A DNA stretch of 31,147 bases, taken from contig JBOHTO010000022.1 of the NCBI GenBank assembly GCA_050733695.1, forward strand, positions 1 through 31,147, given 5' to 3'. The notes under the pieces were generated by a model. It saw only the letters and a list, made by a program, of their open reading frames with translations. It was not told the origin of the DNA and made no database searches. Both the position numbers and the translations under genes were made by a program. This stretch comes from JBOHTO01 sp050733695 (lineage in GTDB: Bacteria; Gemmatimonadota; Gemmatimonadetes; Gemmatimonadales; Gemmatimonadaceae). Below are positions 24,708 to 31,147 of this stretch, in pieces (position 1 is the stretch's first letter; each line of letters opens with the position of its first letter).

Positions 24708-25489
24708 CAGGCGTTCTCCGTCATGAGCTCGCTCCACAGTTCGTTGGCCCGCATCAGATCCTCCTCGGTGTCTATTCCGCCCGCCCCCCGCCCTGCCTGC
24801 GAAGCGTCGACATCGGAAATGTCCGCCACGCCCATCGCCATGCCGGCGGCCAGCGGGCGGAGCTGCTCCAGCCGCTCGATCAACTCGAGCGGATGCGGAG
24901 GGAGCGCGACCCAGCGCGCCAGGGCATCGCGCGAGTACGCATACACTCCGATATGGCGCCTGATCCTGCCCTCCCGAAGTGCTGCGTCGGCGTCATCACG
25001 CAGGTGCGGGATCGCAGCCCGCGAGAAGTATAGCGCCTGACCGGCGTTACCGGTGACGACCTTGACCACGTCGGATTCGCGCAGGATGGATTCCGCGGCG
25101 GCTGTCGCGGCCGTTCCGATCGCGAAGCGTCCACTGGTGACCAGCTCGAGCGCGCCGCTCACCGCGTGCGCGTCGACGAACGGCTCGTCCCCCTGCACGT
25201 TCACGACTGCGTCGCAGCCGGCGAATTCGGCTCGTGTGGCGGCTTCGGCCACACGGTCGGTGCCAGAGCGATGATCGGCTCGGGTGAGGACAACGTCACC
25301 ATCCGCGCGCCGTATCGCGTCCGCCACTTCAGCGCTGTCAGTCGCAACCACGCAGCGCGCGGCGATCTCCATCTCGTGTACGCGCTGCCAGACTCGCACG
25401 ACGAGCGGCTGCCCGCCGAGAAGGCGGAGCGGCTTGCGCGGCAGTCGGCTGGCGCCGAGTCGGGCTGGAATCACTGCGAGCACCTTCAC
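24707..25489 (-). CDS. kdsB: CMP-Kdo synthetase
   Basis: Activates Kdo with CTP to CMP-Kdo (EC 2.7.7.38) for transfer to lipid A. About 260 residues. The nucleotide-binding N-terminus VLAVIPARLGASRLPRKPL is clear. VATDSAEVADAI, LTRADHRSGTDRVAEA, VVNVQGDEPFV and the late HIGVYAYSRDAL complete the family pattern. No ATG fits; the GTG at 25489 gives the normal start (V-K-V-L-A-V-I-P-A-R). A candidate promoter lies about 60 bases upstream. It is the first gene of the Kdo/Lpt run and overlaps pyrG, the source of its CTP. Confidence 0.94.
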   Translation of the reverse strand: MKVLAVIPARLGASRLPRKPLRLLGGQPLVVRVWQRVHEMEIAARCVVATDSAEVADAIRRADGDVVLTRADHRSGTDRVAEAATRAEFAGCDAVVNVQGDEPFVDAHAVSGALELVTSGRFAIGTAATAAAESILRESDVVKVVTGNAGQALYFSRAAIPHLRDDADAALREGRIRRHIGVYAYSRDALARWVALPPHPLELIERLEQLRPLAAGMAMGVADISDVDASQAGRGAGGIDTEEDLMRANELWSELMTENA

Positions 25490-25546
25490 CGGGTGCTCGT
25501 TGTCAGGTCGGGGATCGCGCGCGCGGCCGCAAGTTTCACGCCACTG

Positions 25547-25575
25547 AATGTACGGGAGGACCAGCCAAAAGGCAA
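25547..25575 (-). promoter_or_regulatory. Candidate sigma70-type promoter for the kdsB operon
   Basis: On the minus strand TTGCCT (25575-25570) is followed after exactly 17 bases by TACATT (25552-25547). Each matches four of six bases of the TTGACA/TATAAT consensus. It lies in the 140-base gap between the outer-membrane gene and kdsB, one of the few gaps of any size in this gene series. The start of transcription would be near 25540, leaving a leader of about 50 bases before the GTG. Confidence 0.5.
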
Positions 25576-25629
25576 ACCACAGGCGCTGACAAATCGCCCT
25601 GTCCTTCCCGGGGCGCGGGACCCCCACAA

Positions 25630-27180
25630 TCAGCGACCGAGCGTCAGTCCGATTCCGAACTTCGTATCGCCGTCCACGGGCTCGATCGTGAAGTCTGCTC
25701 GAAGGAAGCCGGCGCGGAGACGAAGGCCGAGGTTCTGCTCAAGCGGCGGCAGCGAATCGATCCCGGCCGATCCGATCATGTGGCGCAGCGAGACGACTGG
25801 AACACCGAGCCACGGAAGCACTACCCGATCGATCGGAATGCTGTACTCGCTCTCCGCATAGAAGAGCTGATCGCCGCCGAAGATGAGCAGCGGAAAGGTG
25901 CGCAGCGTCCCCGAACCGCCCAGCCAGGAATGTCGCTGGGGCGGTGCGATGTCGCCCAGCGTGATCACGTTGTGCGTGAAGAAGCTGAAGCTCTGTGTGC
26001 CGAACGTCGGGAACTCGACCGAACCCTCCAGCGTGGTCTGCACGAACCGCTCGTCTGCCGGCGCATCCAGCGCGGCCTCCGCGTTTCCGAAGAGGTCGGC
26101 GGTGATTGCCATTTCCTCGCCGCCGAGGTTCTCCCACGTCACTGCGACTCCGGCGAATGCCGACGTCAGGCGGCCGTCGGCCACGGGCGGGTTCGGCCGC
26201 AGCGTTCCCTCCTCCCGGTCGTCGCGCCCGAACACGCTCCATGGTCCGCTCACGGCGTCGATCCCGGGCCCGACGGTCATGCCATCTTCCGTGAGCGCTC
26301 CGATGAACGGTTCAATGGTGGAGCTCCGGGTTTCCCAGAGGCGGCTGATCCGCGCCTCGATGCGTTCGGCGCGATAGTAGTTGCGCCTGTCCTTCCCGAG
26401 AAAAAAGGACGATATCGTGTTCGTGATACTGGAAGCGATCCACGCGTCGTTTGTCGCTGTCCACCGGCCGGCGGCCAGCTCCACATTGGTCCGCCGCCCG
26501 AAGGCTGCGCGAATGACGACCGCCGGGTCGATCGCGCCGAGGTCGGAACGCCAGGTGACCGTCGGCTCGATCTCGACGCGTCCCGTATCGATGGTCAGAA
26601 GCGGACCCCATGCGAGCGAGACGCCATTGACGCGGTCGTATCGCGGGATCCGGAACCCGCGAACGCCGGGAAACGACAGGAACGGGGGCCGGTAGCTGTC
26701 GAGCAGTCGGTAGTCCAGCGCGAGTCCCGCACGGGTTCGCGAGACGTCGAACGTGTGATTGCGGTGGGAAAAGAGGCCGCCGGTCACGAGTGCGAGCGTC
26801 GAGCCATAGGCCCCGCCACCGATCGCGATCGCACGTCCCTGCACGTACCCTCCGGGGTGCATGAAGAGGTCGCCGCCGACAACGATGACATCGCCCTGAA
26901 CTGTGCTCGCCACGGTCGCGTCCGCGCCGAGGATGAGCACCGTGGTCCTGAGGAGAGTGTCGCGCTCGAGCGCGACGAGGGCGCTGTCGGAGGTGATGAC
27001 CACGTGGGGACGCGCGAGCGCGGCGCGCAGCAGACGGCCGGTCTGGCCCGGCCCCAGGTCCCTCACGTACACGCTATCCTGCGCCTGCGCCGGACTCGCG
27101 GCCGCGAGCCGCAGGATCGCGACGGCGCAGATGACGGGTGCATGGAGACTGCTGCGCCGCGTCCCGCTGACTCTCAGCAC
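25630..27180 (-). CDS. Outer-membrane beta-barrel protein with an N-terminal beta-helix-like domain
   Basis: About 516 residues. A signal peptide ends in PAQAQ-DS near residue 34. Residues about 75-140 contain short, hydrophobic, Gly-rich turns (TVLILGADATVASTVQGDVI, VVGGDLFMHPGGYVQGRAIA) like the beta-helix of bactofilin-type polymerising proteins. Residues about 160-516 have alternating beta strands and the conserved features of surface-antigen/D15-type barrels (SFSFFTHNVITLGD, LFYAESEYSIP), ending FGIGLTLGR. It is not BamA, as POTRA domains are absent. It is probably in the outer membrane; function unknown. The GTG at 27180 overlaps the trpG stop by 7 bases and starts the signal peptide. 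Confidence 0.72.
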   Translation of the reverse strand: MLRVSGTRRSSLHAPVICAVAILRLAAASPAQAQDSVYVRDLGPGQTGRLLRAALARPHVVITSDSALVALERDTLLRTTVLILGADATVASTVQGDVIVVGGDLFMHPGGYVQGRAIAIGGGAYGSTLALVTGGLFSHRNHTFDVSRTRAGLALDYRLLDSYRPPFLSFPGVRGFRIPRYDRVNGVSLAWGPLLTIDTGRVEIEPTVTWRSDLGAIDPAVVIRAAFGRRTNVELAAGRWTATNDAWIASSITNTISSFFLGKDRRNYYRAERIEARISRLWETRSSTIEPFIGALTEDGMTVGPGIDAVSGPWSVFGRDDREEGTLRPNPPVADGRLTSAFAGVAVTWENLGGEEMAITADLFGNAEAALDAPADERFVQTTLEGSVEFPTFGTQSFSFFTHNVITLGDIAPPQRHSWLGGSGTLRTFPLLIFGGDQLFYAESEYSIPIDRVVLPWLGVPVVSLRHMIGSAGIDSLPPLEQNLGLRLRAGFLRADFTIEPVDGDTKFGIGLTLGR

Positions 27181-27770
27181 GCAGCCGACCGCTGTGCGAT
27201 ATCGAGGAAATTGCGAATGATATCGCGTCCCCTGTGGGTGAGCACAGATTCGGGATGGAACTGGACGCCCCACACCGCATGTGTGGTGTGCCGCATCGCC
27301 TGTATCTCGCTCTCGTCGCCGGCTGTGCGCGCGACAATCTCCAGGTCATCGGGGAGACTTGCGGGATCGACGATCAGCGAATGATACCGCATGACTTCGA
27401 GCGGCGATGGCAGCCCCGCGAAAATGTCGGCGCCCGTATGGTCGATCTGCGATGTCTTGCCGTGCATGACGCGTGCTGCTCGCACCACGCGGCCGCCGTA
27501 CGCGACGGCGATGGCCTGATGCCCGAGACACACACCGAGGATGGGAATCCGCGATCCCCACGTGCGAACGACGGGTACGGTTATCCCTGCCTCATCGGGA
27601 GTGCACGGACCCGGCGACAGGATGATCGCGTCGGGTGAAAGCTGGCCGACCCGATCCACGGCGATGGCATCGTTGCGGCGTACGAGCGGCGTCGCACCCA
27701 GCTCGCCGAGGTATTGCACGAGGTTCCATGTGAAGGAGTCGTAGTTGTCGATCACGAGGACAGTTGTCAT
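27174..27770 (-). CDS. trpG: Anthranilate/aminodeoxychorismate synthase glutamine amidotransferase subunit
   Basis: A 198-residue class I amidotransferase that supplies ammonia from glutamine to a chorismate-using partner. The N-terminal VLVIDNYDSFTWNLVQYLGE, the oxyanion region LSPGPCTPDEAG, nucleophile C81 in LGVCLGHQAIA, MHGKTS (103-108) and the H172/E174 pair in GVQFHPES are all present. Whether it serves TrpE, PabB or both cannot be told: neither partner is in the window. The ATG at 27770 starts exactly at the family N-terminus and lies only 8 bases from the xerD stop. Confidence 0.93.
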   Translation of the reverse strand: MTTVLVIDNYDSFTWNLVQYLGELGATPLVRRNDAIAVDRVGQLSPDAIILSPGPCTPDEAGITVPVVRTWGSRIPILGVCLGHQAIAVAYGGRVVRAARVMHGKTSQIDHTGADIFAGLPSPLEVMRYHSLIVDPASLPDDLEIVARTAGDESEIQAMRHTTHAVWGVQFHPESVLTHRGRDIIRNFLDIAQRSAAC

Positions 27771-27778
27771 GGCGAGAA

Positions 27779-28687
27779 TCACGCTCGCGGGTGGAACTGC
27801 CTGTGAACGCTTCGCAGATATTCCCGGTCCACGTGCGTGTAGATCTGCGTTGTGGATATGTCGGCGTGGCCAAGCATTTCCTGGACCGCCCGCAGATCGG
27901 CGCCCCCCTCGAGAAGGTGCGTCGCGAACGAATGCCGCAATGTGTGTGGTGACACACGCTTCTCTATACCGGCCCTCTCGACGTATTTGCGCAGGATCTT
28001 CCATGCCCCCATTCGGGTGAGCGGATTGCCACGCGCGTTGAGGAGAAGCACTCCGCGGCCTTCCCCTCGCTCGAGGCGCGGTCGCAGCTCGCGCAGGTAG
28101 ATGGCCACGGCTCCGATCGCACTCCGGCCGATCGGAACGAGTCGCTCCCTGTTTCCCTTCCCGAGCACGCGAACCAGCCTGTCCTCGAGCAGAAGGTCGC
28201 GAACGCCGAGCGAGATCCACTCCGAGACACGCAGCCCGGCGCCGTACGCGAGCTCCAGGAGCGCACGGTCGCGAAATGCGAGCGGCTCCTCCAGGCCGGG
28301 CGCCGCTATCAGGCGCGTGACCTCTTCCACCGTGAGAACATCCGGAAGCGTGCGCCAGCGGCCCGGCGTCTCCAATCGCTCGCTGGGGTCGCGCACTACG
28401 TGCCCTTCGCCCAGCAGGAACCGGAAGTACGAGCGCACCGAGGATACGTTGCGCCTGATCGAGGCCGGCGCGAGGCCGAGATCCTTGAGATGAAAGATGA
28501 ACTCGCGCAGCAGCCGCGGATCGACAGTGGCGGGTGTGCCGGCCCCGCGCGCGCTCGCGTACTCGGTGAAGCGCACGAGATCGCGCCCATAGGCCTCATG
28601 TGTGCGCGGCGACGCTCCCTGTTCCAGCGTCAGGTAGTCCCGGAATCGTTCGAGAAGGAACCTACGGGCTACGGCATCGTCCAGCAT
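27779..28687 (-). CDS. xerD: Tyrosine recombinase XerC/XerD
   Basis: Site-specific recombinase that resolves chromosome dimers at dif. 302 residues, the normal length. An N-terminal SAM-like core-binding domain (about 5-95) precedes the catalytic domain. All active-site residues are present: R153 in GAGLRVSEW, K177 in LGKGNRERL, H248 and R251 in HTLRHSFATHLLEGG, H274 in LGHADISTTQIYTHV, and nucleophile Y283. The ATG at 28687 overlaps the DedA stop (TGATG). Housekeeping neighbours, no attachment repeats and the XerC/D-like length argue against a mobile-element integrase. XerC versus XerD is not certain. Confidence 0.9.
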   Translation of the reverse strand: MLDDAVARRFLLERFRDYLTLEQGASPRTHEAYGRDLVRFTEYASARGAGTPATVDPRLLREFIFHLKDLGLAPASIRRNVSSVRSYFRFLLGEGHVVRDPSERLETPGRWRTLPDVLTVEEVTRLIAAPGLEEPLAFRDRALLELAYGAGLRVSEWISLGVRDLLLEDRLVRVLGKGNRERLVPIGRSAIGAVAIYLRELRPRLERGEGRGVLLLNARGNPLTRMGAWKILRKYVERAGIEKRVSPHTLRHSFATHLLEGGADLRAVQEMLGHADISTTQIYTHVDREYLRSVHRQFHPRA

Positions 28688-29295
28688 CAGGCCGCGCGTC
28701 TGCGATGGCGAACAAGGAGGAACACACCGATTCCGGTGACCACAAGCGCGGCAGCCGCGATGCCGACCCACATGCTCGCAGACTGGATTGTCGACAGCAG
28801 CGCATCCCACGAGCTCCCGATCCGGAACGCCAGCCAGGTGATGACGGCGTACCAGATGCCGGAGGCGAGCGCCATCATGGCCAGCGCCCGTCCGGCGGGG
28901 ATGCCAAGAGAGCCGGCGAGCGGAGGCACGAGCGCCCGCACACCGGGAAGGAAGCGGCTGAGGAAGATCGCACCAAGGCCGTATTTCCCGTACATCACAC
29001 GCAGCCTGCGATCCGCGTTCTCGCCCCCGGCAAAGCGCTCCCTGATCCAATCGGCACCGAAGCGCCGGCCAGCGTAGTACATCGCGGCCGCACCCGCCAT
29101 GTTGCCGATCCACGTCGCGGTGAACGACAGCACGGCGTTACCCTTCCCGCGTGCCGCGAGGAAGCTGCCGAATGCAACAACGGTATCGGCTGGAAAGGGT
29201 GGAAAGATATTCTCGATCGCCGCCGCGGTTCCCAGCGCCACGTAGAGGATCGCCGCCGGCAGCGACTGGAGCCACTGCAGGAGCGAATCGATCAT
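28687..29295 (-). CDS. DedA-family membrane protein
   Basis: A 202-residue integral membrane protein of the DedA/SNARE-associated (VTT) family, now linked to undecaprenyl-phosphate or phospholipid translocation. Family features: the N-terminal re-entrant region with ENIFPPFPADTVVAFGSFLA, the central GAAAMYYAGRRFG, and the basic-acidic FLSRFLPGVRALVPPLAGSL with its conserved Arg. A final helix (about 172-195) ends in a basic tail. The start overlaps the ispF stop (ATGA). An undecaprenyl-phosphate role would suit an envelope cluster. Confidence 0.9.
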   Translation of the reverse strand: MIDSLLQWLQSLPAAILYVALGTAAAIENIFPPFPADTVVAFGSFLAARGKGNAVLSFTATWIGNMAGAAAMYYAGRRFGADWIRERFAGGENADRRLRVMYGKYGLGAIFLSRFLPGVRALVPPLAGSLGIPAGRALAMMALASGIWYAVITWLAFRIGSSWDALLSTIQSASMWVGIAAAALVVTGIGVFLLVRHRRRAA

Positions 29296-30368
29296 CCGCG
29301 TTCGCTCGACGGCCTCCGCGAAGGCTCGGATTCGAGAGTCGCGATGGCCATGCAGGCGATCCCTTCCCCGCGCCCGAGCCAGCCCATGCCCTCGTTCGTC
29401 TTCCCCTTCACACTTACCGATTCTGCCGGGATGCCGAGCGGGCGAGCCAGGGCGGCACGAATCGCGTCGCGGTGGGGAGAAATGGCCGGTCGCTCGGCGA
29501 TGACGGTCGCATCGACAGAGACGACGATCCAGCCACGCTCGCGGACACGAGCCACCGCAAGCGCGAGCATATCGATCGAGCTCCGCCCGCGATTGCCTTG
29601 ATGGCTGTCGGGGAACATCTCTCCGATGTCACCGGCTCCGGCGGCACCGAGAATCGCGTCCGTGATCGCGTGCGCCACGGCATCGCCGTCCGAATGCCCT
29701 TCAAGATGGAGGTCGCCCGGAATCGCGACACCGCCGAGCGTCATCGGGCCGCCAGAGACAAGCCGGTGCGAATCGTAGCCGATCCCGGCACGCGACTGGC
29801 GACCATTGGCGGCAGCACCCGCCGCACCCGCCGAACCCGCCGCATCCGGCGCGGCGGCCCGGTGGGTCCGGCCCGCGCGCGGTCGCGCCTGCGATTCGAT
29901 GGCAGGCAGTGCTGTCGGCGCCACATCCGACAGCCCGTCGATGCCATCGGCGGTGATGCCCTGCTCTGCCAGCAGGCGGCCCGCAATGCTTGCGGAATCC
30001 ATGGCCGCGGCGCGCAACATGTCGGTGTCGGAAACCTCATCCCTTCGGCTGTTCCTCGCGCGATCTGCAGCAGCTCGCAGAATGCGTTCGGCGGTTCCGC
30101 CCGATACGTCCGCTGCTCCAGTGCCGGTCTTCTCGCCGTCCTGCTCGTTATCGCGCTCGTTGGCGCGCGCGGACCGTTCGGCGGCGGCGGCAACGACGTC
30201 CGCATCGCCGCCGAGGAGCGTCAGGGCAGCCGCAGAGCGACCATTTCCTGCCCTGAGCAGACCGAGAAGCAGGTGTGCGCTACTGATAGACTGCTGGCCG
30301 AACGACTCCGCTGATATGATGGCGAGATCGATCGCCCGCCGCGCAGGAGCGGTGAATCGAACGCTCAT
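29292..30368 (-). CDS. ispF: IspF fused to an N-terminal Clp_N domain
   Basis: 358 residues, where IspF alone has about 160. The C-terminal part (about 193-348) is a complete 2-C-methyl-D-erythritol 2,4-cyclodiphosphate synthase (EC 4.6.1.12, MEP isoprenoid pathway): zinc ligands D199 and H201 in GIGYDSHRLV and H225 in EGHSDGD, then DIGEMFPD and KGKTNE (321-326). Residues 1-148 resemble the two-repeat N-terminal domain of ClpA/ClpB/ClpC: repeat 1 has FTAPARRAIDLAIISAESFG and SSAHLLLGLLRAGNG; repeat 2 has ERILRAAADRARNSRRDEVS and GRLLAEQGI. An Ala/Gly-rich linker (about 165-192) joins them. The frame is continuous, starting at 30368, 21 bases after mqnC. A GTG near codon 149 could allow separate IspF, but the Clp_N part is well preserved. 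Confidence 0.9.
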   Translation of the reverse strand: MSVRFTAPARRAIDLAIISAESFGQQSISSAHLLLGLLRAGNGRSAAALTLLGGDADVVAAAAERSARANERDNEQDGEKTGTGAADVSGGTAERILRAAADRARNSRRDEVSDTDMLRAAAMDSASIAGRLLAEQGITADGIDGLSDVAPTALPAIESQARPRAGRTHRAAAPDAAGSAGAAGAAANGRQSRAGIGYDSHRLVSGGPMTLGGVAIPGDLHLEGHSDGDAVAHAITDAILGAAGAGDIGEMFPDSHQGNRGRSSIDMLALAVARVRERGWIVVSVDATVIAERPAISPHRDAIRAALARPLGIPAESVSVKGKTNEGMGWLGRGEGIACMAIATLESEPSRRPSSERG

Positions 30369-30389
30369 CAGGGATTGCGCGCAGGACGC

Positions 30390-31147
30390 TCACGCCGCGG
30401 CATCTGCCCCGCGCGGGATGATCGAGTAATCCTGCCGCCTGCGCGCCGCCGTGAAGCCGGCATCGCGGATGAGCCGCTCCATCTCCTCGACGGTCGTGCG
30501 ATGGGTGGTGTTTGCCGACGAGACCACGTTCTCCTCGATCATGAGCGATCCGAAATCGTTGCATCCGAAGCGCAGTGCCACCTGGCCGACCTTCATTCCC
30601 ATCGTCACCCAGCTCGACTGGAGGTTGGGGACATTGTCCAGAACGATACGCGCGATCGCGACGGTTCGCAGATACTCCACCGCATCGGTCTTCGGCTGCC
30701 GCGACATCGTCGGCGTGTTCTCCGGCTGCAGCGGCCAGCAGATGAATGCCGTGAATCCGCCAGTACGCGACTGGAGGTCGCGCACGCGTTGCAGATGCTC
30801 CATGCGCTCGGCGAGCGTCTCTCCAATGCCGTACATCATGGTGACGGAAGTCTTCATGCCCTCCTGGTGCGCGATCTCCATGATCTCGAGCCATCTGTCG
30901 GCGCCCGCTTTTTTCCTTGCAACGATGTCGCGCACCCGTTGCACCAGGATCTCGCCACCGCCACCCGGGATGGAGTCGAGCCCCGCATTGAGCAGCTCGC
31001 GAATCACATCCCGCGCTTCCATGCGGAACAGCTTCGCGAAGAAGTCAACCTCGCTGGGACTGAAGCAGTGGATGTGTATCTATTGATTCCGCTTTATGTA
31101 GCGCAGTAGGTCGAGATACCACTCGAACGGGATGTAAGGGTTGTGCC
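30390..31147 (-). pseudogene. mqnC: Cyclic dehypoxanthinyl futalosine synthase, 5' end outside window, one in-frame TAG
   Basis: Radical SAM enzyme of the futalosine menaquinone pathway. Only the C-terminal ~250 codons are here; the CX3CX2C cluster motif lies beyond the right edge. Diagnostic pieces are AGLDSIPGGGGEILVQRVRD, TSVTMMYGIGETLAERMEHL, GFTAFICWPLQPENTP, NVPNLQSSWVTMGMKVGQVA, LRFGCNDFGSLMIEENVVSS and TTHRTTVEEMERLIRDAGF. The frame is open from the edge (HNPYIPFEWYLDLLRYIKRNQ) to a TAG at 31080-31082, then resumes in the same frame (IHIHCFSPSEVDFFAKLF) to the end. Codons around the TAG (ATA, AAT, CAA) are unusual for this region. Either a real lesion or an error near a contig end; downstream sequence is undamaged. 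Confidence 0.88.

Noticed and set aside
23481..25040. 519-codon plus-strand frame opposite pyrG/kdsB
   Set aside because: Shadow of pyrG and kdsB. It is open across the pyrG TAA site but has no recognisable features.
25780..27384. 534-codon plus-strand frame opposite the outer-membrane protein
   Set aside because: Arg/Asp/Glu-rich shadow; the minus-strand protein has a signal peptide and barrel features.
27779..28687. Tyrosine recombinase as a mobile-element integrase
   Set aside because: XerC/XerD length and motifs, housekeeping neighbours and start/stop overlap with DedA fit a chromosomal Xer recombinase.
24399..31082. Stop-codon reassignment (TAA/TAG read as sense) as a system in this organism
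   Set aside because: TAG ends six genes here, several at tight junctions where read-through would disrupt the layout. Two isolated nonsense codons are better explained by errors or mutations until reads are checked.

Overview
The window is a gene-dense, high-GC stretch from a Gram-negative bacterium. Kdo synthesis (kdsA, kdsB, kdsC, kdsD) and LPS transport genes (lptB, lptC, an OstA-like protein) show an LPS-bearing outer membrane, and mqnC shows menaquinone made by the futalosine route. Gene content and protein style (M14 peptidases, OstA-like protein, futalosine pathway) fit Gemmatimonadota or a close relative. That is an inference from family content, not from a database search.

Layout. 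Bases 1-2220 (+): a low-complexity hypothetical protein, then acyP-apt and a small membrane protein. 2227-5217 (-): a secreted M14 peptidase. 5218-5535: a divergent intergenic region with a long imperfect inverted repeat. 5536-7439 (+): a YncE-like propeller lipoprotein, tRNA-Arg(CCT) and a membrane-anchored TPR protein. From 7804 to the right edge everything is on the minus strand. In transcription order this is mqnC (cut by the edge), ispF, a DedA protein, xerD, trpG, an outer-membrane barrel, then kdsB-pyrG-kdsA-kdsC-kdsD-lptC-ostA-lptB-rpoN, then GT2-GT4-flippase-like-YfhO, and finally methyltransferase-GT2-dapF. Most neighbours overlap by a few bases (ATGA or TGATG), so translational coupling is likely. 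A candidate sigma70-type promoter lies just before kdsB.

How the genes work together. kdsD, kdsC and kdsA make Kdo, KdsB activates it with CTP, and PyrG makes CTP. LptC, the OstA-like protein and LptB belong to LPS export, and RpoN follows lptB as in many Gram-negatives. The next block (membrane GT2, GT4, flippase-like protein, YfhO) looks like a polyprenyl-phosphate-sugar glycosylation module for a surface glycan.

Main oddities. (1) ispF is fused behind a two-repeat Clp N-terminal (Clp_N) domain. (2) lptB carries a ~170-residue N-terminal domain I cannot assign. (3) pyrG has one in-frame TAA at a conserved Tyr position, and the mqnC fragment has one in-frame TAG; both genes otherwise read intact. 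(4) There is a YfhO-type glycosylation module next to LPS genes. No CRISPR array, insertion sequence or prophage was seen.
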